Below, piece by piece: positions 43,832-51,595 of a stretch of DNA of 64,000 nucleotides (position 1 is its first letter; every line of letters starts with the position of its first letter). A program made the translations under genes and the position numbers. Below the pieces are notes generated by a model, which had not been told where the DNA came from, ran no database searches, and worked only from the letters and a program-made list of their open reading frames with translations. The stretch spans positions 1-64,000 of the forward strand of contig NZ_LWCS01000033.1 in the NCBI RefSeq assembly GCF_001650495.1. Reading direction: 5' to 3'. Source of the DNA: Mycolicibacterium iranicum. Lineage in GTDB: Bacteria; Actinomycetota; Actinomycetes; Mycobacteriales; Mycobacteriaceae.

Positions 43832-44911
43832 ATGGCTAAGGGACGCCTGCGCCGCCGGTTGCGCCGGTTCGACCAGTCTCTGACCGACATGCCGGTCCAT
43901 GCGATCACCGATCGCGTCCAGATCCCGACCGAGACCGTCAGCCCGGCCCGTCGCATCACGGTGCGCGTCATCTACGCGTTGGGGGCGCTGTTCGCTGCGG
44001 TGCTCATCGTCTACATCGACCGGGACGGCTACCGGGACTCGCAGGAAAACCAGCTGTCCTTCCTCGACTGCTTGTACTACGCGACGGTGTCATTGTCGAC
44101 GACCGGTTATGGCGACATCACTCCGATCACGCCCACGGCCAGGCTGGTCAACGTCCTGGTGATCACGCCGCTGCGGGTGGCGTTCCTGATCGTGCTCATC
44201 GGTACCACGGTCGAAACCCTCACCACGCAATCGCGGCAGGTCTATCAAATCCAGCGCTGGAGGAACAGATTGCGCAACCACATCATCATCGTCGGCTACG
44301 GCACCAAGGGCCGGACAGCCGCCGCGGCGATGGTCGGCGACGAGGTCGCCCCCGCCGACATCGTCGTGGTGGACGAAGATGCAGCCTCACTTGAGCGTGC
44401 CAAGAGCGCCGGGCTGGTCACCGTCCGTGGCAGCGCGACCGACTCCGAGGTGCTCCGTCTCGCGGGCGCCCAGCACGCCAAATCGATCATCGTCGCCACC
44501 AATCGCGACGACACCGCTGTGCTCGTCACGCTCACCGCGCGAGAGCTTGCGCCCAATGCCAAGATCATCGCCGCGGTCCGCGAGGCCGAAAACCAGCACC
44601 TGCTCGAACAATCCGGCGCGGACTCCACCGTGGTCACCTCCGAGACGGCAGGCCGGCTACTGGGCATCGCCGTTCAGACACCGAGCGTGGTGGAGATGAT
44701 GGAAGACCTGCTGACCCCCGATCGAGGATTCGCCATCGCAGAACGGGAGGTCACACCCAAGGAAGCGGGCGGATCGCCCCGGCACCAGACCGACATCGTC
44801 CTGGGCGTGGTGCGCAACAACAAGCTCATCCGGGTCGACGATCCCGACGTCGACGCGCTCGAACTCGGGGACCGGCTGTTGTACATCCGCAGCGCGGACG
44901 AGGAGCGATGA
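43832..44911 (+). CDS. Two-TM potassium channel with RCK domain (Rv3200c-like)
   Basis: The 359-residue protein has two membrane helices (about residues 48-66 and 106-128) flanking a pore with the K+ selectivity filter STTGYGDITP near residue 89. An RCK N-terminal Rossmann domain follows (IIIVGYGTKGRTAAAAM, near residue 150) and then an RCK_C domain near residues 285-355. This is the layout of MthK/Kch-type, ligand-gated K+ channels. The ATG at 43832 begins a basic N-terminus. The stop TGA lies in the first copy of a 32-bp tandem repeat that carries the nudC start. Confidence 0.92.
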   Translation: MAKGRLRRRLRRFDQSLTDMPVHAITDRVQIPTETVSPARRITVRVIYALGALFAAVLIVYIDRDGYRDSQENQLSFLDCLYYATVSLSTTGYGDITPITPTARLVNVLVITPLRVAFLIVLIGTTVETLTTQSRQVYQIQRWRNRLRNHIIIVGYGTKGRTAAAAMVGDEVAPADIVVVDEDAASLERAKSAGLVTVRGSATDSEVLRLAGAQHAKSIIVATNRDDTAVLVTLTARELAPNAKIIAAVREAENQHLLEQSGADSTVVTSETAGRLLGIAVQTPSVVEMMEDLLTPDRGFAIAEREVTPKEAGGSPRHQTDIVLGVVRNNKLIRVDDPDVDALELGDRLLYIRSADEER

Positions 44912-44974
44912 GCGCTTGCGCCAAGAGCAGAAGGCAGCGATGAGCGCTTGCGCGAAGAGCAGAAGGCAGCGATG
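44905..44974 (+). repeat. 32-bp tandem duplication with RBS and start codon
   Basis: Two 32-bp units (44905-44936 and 44937-44968) and the start of a third differ by one base. Each carries GCGATGA at its start and AGAAGGCAGC at its end, so the ATG of the next unit has its own Shine-Dalgarno. ATGs stand at 44908, 44940 and 44972; the first overlaps the K+ channel stop as ATGA. Confidence 0.85.
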
Positions 44975-45898
44975 ACCCCGTTTCGACTGCGCAACATCCC
45001 GCTGTTGTCCCGTGTCGGCGCCGACCGCGCCGACACGCTGCGCACCGACATCGACGCCGCAGTCGCCGGCTGGAGCGATGCGCTGCTTCTGAGGGTGGAC
45101 CGCCGCAACCAGGTGCTGATCGCCAACGGCAGCGTCGTGCTCAACAAGGCCGGCAATGTCGGCGATGCTCCGCCCCAGGACGCCGTGTTCCTCGGCAAGC
45201 TCAACGACGGCCGTCACGTATGGGCGGTGCGTTCCGACCTCGAGCCACCCGAGGATCCCACCGTCGAGACCGAGGTGCTCGATCTGCGCGGCACCGGTGA
45301 CATCTTCGACGACGTCAGTGCCCAGCTTGTCGCGACGGCGACCGCGCTGCTGAATTGGCATGCCAGCGCTCAGTTCAGCCCCGTGAACGGTGCACCGACC
45401 AAACCAATCAAGAGCGGCTGGTCACGCATCGACCCCGTGAGCGGCCGCGAAGAGTTTCCACGCATCGATCCCGCTGTCATCTGCCTGGTGCACGACGGCC
45501 GCGACCGCGCGGTGCTGGCCCGGCAGGCGGTGTGGCCCCAGCGCCGGTTCTCGATCCTCGCCGGGTTCGTCGAGGCGGGGGAGTCGTTCGAATCGTGCGT
45601 GGTGCGTGAGATCGCCGAGGAGATCGGCCTGACCGTCACCGATGTCCAGTACCTCGGATCGCAGCCGTGGCCGTTCCCGCGGTCGTTGATGGTGGGTTTT
45701 CATGCGCTCGGTGATCCTGAGCAGCCGTTCGCCTTCAACGACGGCGAGATCGAGGAGGCGCACTGGTTCACCCGCGCCGAGATCCGCGAGGCGCTCGAAG
45801 TGGGTGACTGGGGTTCGACGAGTGACTCCCGACTGCTTCTCCCGGGCTCGATCTCGATCGCACGCGAGATCATCGAGTCGTGGGCGGCGCTGGATTAA
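44972..45898 (+). CDS. nudC: NADH pyrophosphatase NudC
   Basis: The 308-residue enzyme is a Nudix hydrolase with the box GFVEAGESFESCVVREIAEE near residue 200, followed by the NADH-specific array SQPWPFPRS. It cleaves NAD(H), or deNADs capped RNA, to NMN(H) and AMP. The zinc-ribbon of E. coli NudC is absent: the segment FSPVNGAPTKPIKSGWSR lacks the cysteines. ATG 44972 is selected because the previous unit of the 32-bp repeat provides an AGAAGG ribosome-binding site; a TTG at 44948 would add eight residues. The stop overlaps the convergent map gene in TTAA. Confidence 0.93.
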   Translation: MTPFRLRNIPLLSRVGADRADTLRTDIDAAVAGWSDALLLRVDRRNQVLIANGSVVLNKAGNVGDAPPQDAVFLGKLNDGRHVWAVRSDLEPPEDPTVETEVLDLRGTGDIFDDVSAQLVATATALLNWHASAQFSPVNGAPTKPIKSGWSRIDPVSGREEFPRIDPAVICLVHDGRDRAVLARQAVWPQRRFSILAGFVEAGESFESCVVREIAEEIGLTVTDVQYLGSQPWPFPRSLMVGFHALGDPEQPFAFNDGEIEEAHWFTRAEIREALEVGDWGSTSDSRLLLPGSISIAREIIESWAALD

Positions 45899-46668
45899 CT
45901 CACAGCCGTGGTGAGTACGCGCGGACCGTCCTCGGTGATGGCGATCGTGTGCTCGGAGTGCGCGGTGTTGGAGCCGTCGGCGGAGCGCAGGGTCCAGCCG
46001 TCGTCGTCGACGACCAACTGATTCGTGCCGCGTCCCCACCAGGGTTCCAGCGCCAGGGTCATCCCCGGCTGGAGCAGCAGCCCGCGGCCCGGCTTCCCGC
46101 GGTTGGGCACGTGAGGGTCTTCGTGCATGGTCCTGCCGATGCCGTGTCCACCGAAGTCGGTGTTGACGGCGTATCCGTCGGCCGCAGCGACGGCGCCGAT
46201 GGCAGCCGAGACGTCGCCGAGGTGGTTACCGGGGATGGCGGCTGCAATGGCCGCGGCCAGGGCCCGCCGGGTGGAGTCGACCAAGGCCGTGTCGGCGGGG
46301 TCTTTGCTGTCGCCGACGACCACGGTGACCGCGGAATCGGCTGCCCAGCCGTCGATCGTCACCGCGAAGTCCATGGTCAGAACATCGCCGTCGCGCAGCA
46401 CGTATGAGCGCGGAAGGCCGTGCAGCACCCCGTCGTTCACCGAGAGGCAGATGACATTCCGAAAAGGGCCGCGGCCGAACGACGGGGAGTAGTCCCAGTA
46501 GCAGGACACCGCGCCGCGGTCGGCGATCAGCTTCCTGGCCCGATGCTCGAGCTCCATCAGGTCCATTCCGGGTTCGGCGTCGTCCGCCAGAGTGGCCAGC
46601 GTGCGCGCCACGAACTCGCCTGTGGCGGCCATCTTGTCGATTTCGGCGGCGGTCTTGAGTTCGATCAT
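45895..46668 (-). CDS. map: Type I methionine aminopeptidase
   Basis: The 257-residue enzyme has all five metal ligands of type I methionine aminopeptidases: Asp in TIDGW, Asp in ADSAVT, His in GGHGIGRTMHEDP, Glu in LALEPWW and Glu in HSEHTIAIT. It removes N-terminal Met from nascent proteins. It is short and lacks the N-terminal zinc/SH3 extension found in one mycobacterial paralogue. In the M. tuberculosis order I recall, nudC is followed directly by mrx1, with map genes elsewhere, so this map/XRE pair appears inserted here. It is divergent from the XRE gene, with two operator-like palindromes between. Confidence 0.92.
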   Translation of the reverse strand: MIELKTAAEIDKMAATGEFVARTLATLADDAEPGMDLMELEHRARKLIADRGAVSCYWDYSPSFGRGPFRNVICLSVNDGVLHGLPRSYVLRDGDVLTMDFAVTIDGWAADSAVTVVVGDSKDPADTALVDSTRRALAAAIAAAIPGNHLGDVSAAIGAVAAADGYAVNTDFGGHGIGRTMHEDPHVPNRGKPGRGLLLQPGMTLALEPWWGRGTNQLVVDDDGWTLRSADGSNTAHSEHTIAITEDGPRVLTTAVS

Positions 46669-46697
46669 TCGGGCAACCCCATCAGGTCCAGTCGGCT

Positions 46698-46713
46698 CGG
46701 TATTTTAATACCG
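46698..46713. promoter_or_regulatory. Operator-like palindrome O1 between map and the XRE gene
   Basis: CGGTATTTTAATACCG is a palindrome apart from its two central bases. It matches O2 at 46732-46747 at 15 of 16 positions and lies 34 bp away, about three helical turns. It lies 30 bases upstream of the map start. Confidence 0.7.
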
Positions 46714-46731
46714 CGTCGACGATACCAAAGA

Positions 46732-46747
46732 CGGTACTTTAATACCG
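46732..46747. promoter_or_regulatory. Operator-like palindrome O2 between map and the XRE gene
   Basis: CGGTACTTTAATACCG repeats O1 with one change and lies 21 bases before the XRE start. The AT-rich TTTAATA centre in this GC-rich genome could also contain the -10 element. The XRE protein is the obvious candidate to bind both sites. Confidence 0.7.
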
Positions 46748-46767
46748 CGCTCGGCTACGATCACCCC

Positions 46768-47034
46768 ATGGTCCGCGTCCCCCTGAGTCCTGAGCAGATC
46801 CGTGCCGGGCAGCGTCTCGGCGCGTTGATCAGAACCGCGCGTGCCGGTCGCCCCGCCGACGCGATCGCCCGCGAGGCGGGAATCTCACCGGAGACGTTGC
46901 GCAAGATCGAGGTCGGCAGGCTTCCCAGCCCCAGCTTCGGTACGGTCGTCGGCCTCTGCGACGCACTGGGGCTGCCTTTACAGCAAGCGGTCGATGTGTG
47001 GCGCGGCGTCGACGGGGCGCAGATCGCGATCTAA
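46768..47034 (+). CDS. XRE-family helix-turn-helix regulator
   Basis: The 88-residue protein is a single Cro/C1-type HTH domain (RLGALIRTARAGRPADAIAR through GISPETLRKIEVGRLPSPS), followed by a short helical end (LCDALGLPLQQAVDVWRG). There is no ligand or toxin domain. The ATG at 46768 is chosen because the longer frame crosses the palindromic operators and the map gene. It is divergent from map and likely autoregulated through O1/O2. Its TAA overlaps the mrx1 stop on the other strand. Confidence 0.88.
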   Translation: MVRVPLSPEQIRAGQRLGALIRTARAGRPADAIAREAGISPETLRKIEVGRLPSPSFGTVVGLCDALGLPLQQAVDVWRGVDGAQIAI

Positions 47035-47282
47035 CCGGCGAGCTTGGCCTTCACTTGCTTGATGCTCGGGTTGGTCAAGGTCGATCCGTCGGCGAACCTC
47101 ACCGTCGGCACCACGTGATTGCCGTTGTTGACGGAACCGACGAACTCCGCCGCGGCGGGATCGGCTTCGATGTCGACCTCGGTCCATCCGATTCCCTCCG
47201 ACTTCAGGGCCATCTTCAGCCGCGAACAGTAGCCGCACCACGTCGTCGTATACATGGTCAGGGCTGCGCCGTCAGTGCTCAT
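47031..47282 (-). CDS. mrx1: Mycoredoxin-1
   Basis: The 83-residue thioredoxin-fold protein has the active site CGYC in TTTWCGYCSRLKMAL, the cis-Pro segment VPTVRFADGSTLTNPS, and the AAAEFVGSVNNGN motif specific to mycoredoxins. It reduces mycothiol mixed disulfides with mycothiol and mycothione reductase. ATG 47282 is the family-standard start; the longer open frame is antisense to uvrD2. The gene is divergent from uvrD2 and its stop overlaps that of the XRE gene. Confidence 0.95.
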   Translation of the reverse strand: MSTDGAALTMYTTTWCGYCSRLKMALKSEGIGWTEVDIEADPAAAEFVGSVNNGNHVVPTVRFADGSTLTNPSIKQVKAKLAG

Positions 47283-47364
47283 AAGACTGTCAACGTAGTC
47301 GACGGCTGCGACATGCCCGGCCGGAGGTCCGCGCTTGTCAGGCCTCGCTGACATGATGGTCGCC

Positions 47365-49473
47365 ATGTCTCCCACGGCCTCCCGCGACCGGCTGCTGGGT
47401 GACCTGGACGAGGAACAGCGCGACGCGGTGCTCGCGCCTCGGGGGCCGGTCTGCGTACTCGCGGGCGCGGGTACCGGGAAGACGCGCACCATCACCCGCC
47501 GCATCGCGCATCTGGTGACGGCCGGGCATGTAGCCCCGAGCCAGGTACTCGCGGTGACCTTCACGCAGCGCGCCGCGGGCGAGATGCGCGGCCGGCTGCG
47601 TGCGCTCGACGAGGGGGCGGGCACGGGTTCGGTACAGGCGCAGACGTTCCACGCGGCCGCGCGGCGTCAGCTGGCCTACTTCTGGCCAAGGGTCGTCGGC
47701 AACACCGATTGGCAACTCATGGACAGCAAGTTCGCCGTTGTCGCACAAGCAGCCAACCGCGGCGGGCTGCCCACCGGCACCGACAACGTCCGCGACCTGG
47801 CTGGTGAAATCGAATGGGCCAAGGCCTCGTTGATCAGTCCCGAGCAGTACGCCGATGCCGTCGCCGACGTCGGGCGCGACATTCCGTTCGACGCCGCCAA
47901 GATCGCCACCGTCTACGCCAACTACGAAGCGCTCAAGACCCGTCGTGAAGGCATGACGCTCCTCGACTTCGATGACCTGCTGCTGCACACCGCTGCAGCG
48001 ATCGAGAACGACGCGGCCGTCGCCCAGGAGTTTCGCGATCGGTATCGCTGCTTCGTCGTCGACGAGTACCAGGACGTGACCCCGCTGCAGCAGCGCGTCC
48101 TCGACGCTTGGCTCGGTGACCGTGACGACCTGACTGTCGTCGGCGACGCGAACCAGACCATCTACTCGTTTACCGGCGCCTCCCCGCGCTACCTGCTGGA
48201 CTTCTCTCGCCGCTACCCCGACGCGGCGGTTGTGCGGTTGGAGCGCGACTACCGGTCCACGCCCCAGGTGGTGTCGTTGGCCAACCGTGTCATCGCGGCG
48301 GCGCGAGGCCGGATGGCGGGCAGCAAGCTGCATCTGGTGGGGCAGCGCCCACCGGGACCCAATCCGCTCTTCAAGGAGTACCCGGACGAAGTCGCCGAGG
48401 CGACGGCCGTTGCCAAAAGCATCCAGAAGCTCATCGAATCCGGTACTCCCGCTTCGGAAGTCGCGGTGCTCTACCGCATCAACGCGCAGTCGGAGGTGTA
48501 CGAGGAGGCGCTCACCGAGGCCGGTATCCCGTTCCAGGTGCGCGGTGGCGAGGGGTTCTTCAGTCGGCAGGAGATCCGGCAGGCGTTGCTGGCGCTCCAG
48601 CGCGTGGCCGAACGTGCCCAGGAGGACACGGCGGGATCGTTGCCCGAGATCGTGCGCGCCACCCTGGAACCCCTCGGGCTGACCGACGAACCGCCGCCGG
48701 GCACCCGCGCCAGGGACCGCTGGGAAGCGCTTGTCGCGCTCGCCGAACTGGTCGACGACGAAGTCGCGCAACGCCCGCAGATAGATCTACGCGCACTGCT
48801 CACCGAGTTGCGTCAGCGCGCCGACGCACGTCACCCGCCCGTGGTGCAGGGCGTCACGCTCGCGTCCCTGCACGCCGCGAAGGGACTGGAATGGGATGCG
48901 GTGTATCTCGTCGGACTTGCTGACGGCACGCTGCCGATCTCCCACGCCCTCTCGCATGGACCCGACAGCGAGCCGGTCGAGGAGGAGCGCCGGCTGCTGT
49001 ATGTCGGCGTCACCCGGGCGCGTGTGCATCTGACCCTGAGCTGGGCGCTGGCCCGCAATCCTGGGGGCCGCCAGGGCAGGCGTCCGTCGCGCTTCCTCAA
49101 CGGCATCGCGCCGCAGTCCCAGCGTGACGACGGACCGAGCAAGCCACGCAAACAGCGCGGGCCGCAGCCACGGTGCCGCGTCTGCAACGCGGCGTTGAAT
49201 TCCCCGCCGGCGATCATGTTGCGCCGCTGCGAGAGCTGCCCCTCCGACATCGACGAGGAACTGCTCGCCGAGCTCAAGGAGTGGAGGCTGCGGATCTCCA
49301 AGGAGATGAGCGTGCCCGCCTTCGTGGTGTTCTCCGACAACACCCTGATCGCGATCGCCGAATCGCTGCCGTCCGACGATGCCGCACTCGTCGCGATCCC
49401 GGGTATCGGCGCGCGCAAGCTCGAGCAGTACGGCCCGGACGTCCTCGCGCTGGTCAAAGGCCGCCAAAAATGA
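47365..49473 (+). CDS. uvrD2: DNA helicase UvrD2
   Basis: The 702-residue SF1A helicase has Walker A GAGTGKTRTITRR near residue 32, motif II VDEYQDVTPLQQ, motif III GDANQTIYSFTGA, motif V LHAAKGLEWDAV and motif VI RRLLYVGVTRAR. A tetracysteine module (CRVC and CESC, residues about 603-625) and a C-terminal HRDC domain (about 640-702) define UvrD2 and distinguish it from UvrD1. In M. tuberculosis it is essential for growth. ATG 47365 gives MSPTASRDRLLGDL; two upstream Met codons add ten residues. The whiB7 promoter starts immediately after its stop. Confidence 0.94.
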   Translation: MSPTASRDRLLGDLDEEQRDAVLAPRGPVCVLAGAGTGKTRTITRRIAHLVTAGHVAPSQVLAVTFTQRAAGEMRGRLRALDEGAGTGSVQAQTFHAAARRQLAYFWPRVVGNTDWQLMDSKFAVVAQAANRGGLPTGTDNVRDLAGEIEWAKASLISPEQYADAVADVGRDIPFDAAKIATVYANYEALKTRREGMTLLDFDDLLLHTAAAIENDAAVAQEFRDRYRCFVVDEYQDVTPLQQRVLDAWLGDRDDLTVVGDANQTIYSFTGASPRYLLDFSRRYPDAAVVRLERDYRSTPQVVSLANRVIAAARGRMAGSKLHLVGQRPPGPNPLFKEYPDEVAEATAVAKSIQKLIESGTPASEVAVLYRINAQSEVYEEALTEAGIPFQVRGGEGFFSRQEIRQALLALQRVAERAQEDTAGSLPEIVRATLEPLGLTDEPPPGTRARDRWEALVALAELVDDEVAQRPQIDLRALLTELRQRADARHPPVVQGVTLASLHAAKGLEWDAVYLVGLADGTLPISHALSHGPDSEPVEEERRLLYVGVTRARVHLTLSWALARNPGGRQGRRPSRFLNGIAPQSQRDDGPSKPRKQRGPQPRCRVCNAALNSPPAIMLRRCESCPSDIDEELLAELKEWRLRISKEMSVPAFVVFSDNTLIAIAESLPSDDAALVAIPGIGARKLEQYGPDVLALVKGRQK

Positions 49474-49499
49474 CAAAGATCGTGCCAAACCTGCTGGTC

Positions 49500-49538
49500 A
49501 AAAATGTGTTGTGGGTTTTTCCTGATAGCGTCTAGCCT
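49500..49538 (+). promoter_or_regulatory. WhiB7-type autoregulated promoter of whiB7
   Basis: An A-run (49500-49504) stands four bases upstream of TTGTGG (-35, 49509-49514), with TAGCCT (-10, 49533-49538) 18 bases on. An AT-rich motif just upstream of the -35 is the known signature of WhiB7-dependent promoters. Transcription would start near 49545, giving a leader of about 360 bases. Confidence 0.65.
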
Positions 49539-49584
49539 CGAAGTCACACAGACGACTGCCATGTGCGAAAGGAGGGTGTCCGAC

Positions 49585-49749
49585 ATGTTTTGCAATGAAA
49601 TGTTCTCCGGCGTAAGAGCTGCCGGTGTGAGGACCCTCCATGTCGCAGGGCATCCCGCGCACCCCGCTTCCATCGCAGCTGCTGTCGCCACGCCGCGCAA
49701 GCGTCGTGCCGCCGGCACGGTTGCCGCGTCCGTGAGGGGCTACGTCTAG
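49585..49749 (+). CDS. Upstream ORF in the whiB7 leader
   Basis: A 54-codon ORF starts at ATG 49585 with an excellent AAAGGAGGG eight bases upstream and ends at TAG 49749. The peptide begins MFCNEMFSGVRAAGVRTL and ends GTVAASVRGYV, with a basic stretch TPRKRRAAG. It does not look like an independent protein. In mycobacteria the whiB7 leader contains a uORF whose translation controls an attenuator; stalled ribosomes under antibiotic stress allow read-through. Confidence 0.7.
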   Translation: MFCNEMFSGVRAAGVRTLHVAGHPAHPASIAAAVATPRKRRAAGTVAASVRGYV

Positions 49750-49772
49750 CTACAGCCCCAACACCGCCACTC

Positions 49773-49812
49773 AAGGCCACGGACCGCAATCGCCGGATCC
49801 GTGGCCTTCTTG
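49773..49812 (+). terminator. Attenuator terminator in the whiB7 leader
   Basis: AAGGCCACGGA (49773-49783) pairs perfectly with TCCGTGGCCTT (49798-49808), 11 bp with a 14-base loop, followed by a CTTGTTTC T-rich tract. It lies 24 bases after the uORF stop and about 90 before whiB7, so it can prevent whiB7 transcription when the uORF is translated normally. An alternative antiterminator pairing is not obvious by eye. Confidence 0.7.
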
Positions 49813-49901
49813 TTTCTCAGAGCAACTGGTCACAGATCCACCGAAAAGAGTTCAGAAACCCAACCGACGAGAATCAACGACCAGGAAGCAGAGGACCGGA
49901 C

Positions 49902-50186
49902 ATGTCTTCGCCGACATGCGAGATGACGACGCAGACGAAGGTGATCGTGCCGTGTCATGTCGAGGAACCCGATCTATGGTTCGCCGAGGATCCGCGTGAT
50001 CTCGAACGCGCCAAGGCGCTGTGTGGGGAGTGCCCCATCCGGCGGGAGTGCCTGAATGCGGCGCTGGAGCGTCAGGAACCGTGGGGTGTGTGGGGTGGCG
50101 AGATCCTCGACCGGGGTACGGTCATCGCTCGCAAGCGGCCGCGTGGCCGGCCGCGCAAGGACGCGAAAGACCCTGTCGCCGCGTGA
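49902..50186 (+). CDS. whiB7: Antibiotic-resistance regulator WhiB7
   Basis: The 94-residue protein has the 4Fe-4S cysteines at 18, 41, 44 and 50 (PCHVEEPDLW; CGECPIRREC), the GVWGG turn, and the AT-hook RGRPRK near the C-terminus that is unique to WhiB7. It binds the primary sigma factor and activates intrinsic multidrug resistance genes, including its own promoter. ATG 49902 is preceded by GGAAGCAGAGGA. An extra Cys6 lies outside the cluster set. An 18-bp stem (50169-50207) overlaps the end of the gene. Confidence 0.95.
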   Translation: MSSPTCEMTTQTKVIVPCHVEEPDLWFAEDPRDLERAKALCGECPIRRECLNAALERQEPWGVWGGEILDRGTVIARKRPRGRPRKDAKDPVAA

Positions 50187-50207
50187 ATTTCACGTGGCGG
50201 CGGGGTC
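50169..50207. terminator. Hairpin overlapping the whiB7 stop codon
   Basis: Bases 50169-50186 and 50190-50207 pair over 18 bp with three G-U pairs and a three-base loop. The left arm contains the last codons and TGA of whiB7. The convergent ABC1 gene ends nine bases further, so it may end both transcripts. Confidence 0.6.
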
Positions 50208-50215
50208 TGCCGCCC

Positions 50216-51553
50216 TTAGACGGCATCGGGGTTGGCGAACCCCGGCACCTTCTCCATCGCGATGCGCCGCGTATCGACGTGGGCGTCGAGCTGACAGGAG
50301 ATGGCGACGATCGACGCGAGCACCCGCATCGGGATGATCAACTTCGGCGGGATGTCCATCTGCCGTGCGGCTTTGATCTGCCCCGGGGCCTTCTCGAGGT
50401 CGAGCGCCGTCATCTTCTGCAGCCACTTGCGGGTGTAGTGGAAGACGGGCACCTCAAGCGGTTCGACGTACTGCTTGAGCATGTCGTCGATGTCCCGCGT
50501 CGACACCTTCTGGCCCTTCTGGATGAAGCCGACTTTCTCCATGGTGGGCAGCAGCTTGTCGTAGTTCTTGTCGACGGCGTAGCGCAAGATCTGGCCCAAT
50601 TCGATCGGCCAGCCGCCGGGCATCGGCGCCACAGCGCCGAAGTCGATGACACCCATCTTGTCGCCGGGCAGCAGCATGAAGTTCCCGGGATGCGCGTCCC
50701 CGTGCACCATCTCGAGGCGGGTCGGCGCGTCGTCGCAGAATTCGAACAGCCGGGTGGCCATCAGGTCGCGGGTCGCCTGGTCCCCCTCGCGGATGATCTG
50801 TGACAGCGGGATGCCTTCTATCCATTCCTGGATGACGACCTTGGGCGCACTGGCCACCACGTGGGGAACGACGAAGTGCGGGTCGCCTTCGTAGGCTTTT
50901 GCGAACGCCCGCTGGTTGTCGGCTTCCAGCCGGTAGTCCAGTTCCATCTCGGTGCGCTCGATCAGCTCGTCAACCACACCTTGGACGTCGGCGCCCGGGG
51001 AGAGCTGCTTGAGCACGCTGACCATGCGCTGCATCGTCTTCAGATCGGCGCGCAGGGCTTCGTCAGCGCCGGGGTACTGAATTTTGACGGCGACCTCGCG
51101 GCCGTCGGACCACACGGCTTTGTGGACCTGTCCGATGCTGGCCGATGCCACCGCCTTGTCGTCGAACGACCGGAACCGGTCACGCCACTTCGTGCCGAGC
51201 TGCTGGTCGAGGACGCGGTGCACTTTCGCGGCGGGCAGTGGGGGAGCCTCGCGCTGCAGCTTGGTCAGCGCCTCGCGATACGGCTTGCCGTACTGCTCCG
51301 GAATCGCGGCTTCCATGACCGACAGGGCTTGGCCGACCTTCATCGCGCCGCCCTTGAGTTCGCCGAGGACGGTGAACAGCTGCTGGGCAGCCTTGTCCAG
51401 TAACTCGGCGTTGACCTCATCTTTCGACTTGCCGGTCAGTCGTTTCCCGAAGCCGAGGGCGGCCCGCCCGGCCATGCCGACGGGCAGCGACGCCAACTTC
51501 GCATTCCTCGCTGCGCGCCCCCGCTTGATCTCACTCACGAGTCCATCATCCAC
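50216..51553 (-). CDS. ABC1/UbiB-like atypical kinase (Rv3197-like)
   Basis: The 445-residue protein belongs to the ABC1/ADCK/UbiB family. The diagnostic KGGAMKVGQALS motif lies near residue 67, ASASIGQVHKAVW near residue 135, VAVKIQYPGAD with the ATP lysine near residue 154, MVHGDAHPGNFML near residue 284 and VIDFGAV near residue 302. Such proteins are atypical kinases or ATPases tied to quinone and lipid homeostasis. In M. tuberculosis Rv3197 is reported as macrolide-related and adjacent to whiB7. GTG 51553 or GTG 51538 are both possible starts. It heads no clear operon and is nine bases from the whiB7 hairpin. Confidence 0.92.
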   Translation of the reverse strand: MDDGLVSEIKRGRAARNAKLASLPVGMAGRAALGFGKRLTGKSKDEVNAELLDKAAQQLFTVLGELKGGAMKVGQALSVMEAAIPEQYGKPYREALTKLQREAPPLPAAKVHRVLDQQLGTKWRDRFRSFDDKAVASASIGQVHKAVWSDGREVAVKIQYPGADEALRADLKTMQRMVSVLKQLSPGADVQGVVDELIERTEMELDYRLEADNQRAFAKAYEGDPHFVVPHVVASAPKVVIQEWIEGIPLSQIIREGDQATRDLMATRLFEFCDDAPTRLEMVHGDAHPGNFMLLPGDKMGVIDFGAVAPMPGGWPIELGQILRYAVDKNYDKLLPTMEKVGFIQKGQKVSTRDIDDMLKQYVEPLEVPVFHYTRKWLQKMTALDLEKAPGQIKAARQMDIPPKLIIPMRVLASIVAISCQLDAHVDTRRIAMEKVPGFANPDAV

Positions 51554-51595
51554 GACTCCGACGAACTTCCACCAACCAGTTGGGAACCCGTGCTG

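Noticed and set aside
44905..44974. A CRISPR-like array
   Set aside because: The units are contiguous with no spacers and only about 2.2 copies exist.
46768..47034. The XRE gene with map as a toxin-antitoxin pair
   Set aside because: The genes are divergent rather than in an operon, and the partner is an intact methionine aminopeptidase with all metal ligands, not a toxin fold.
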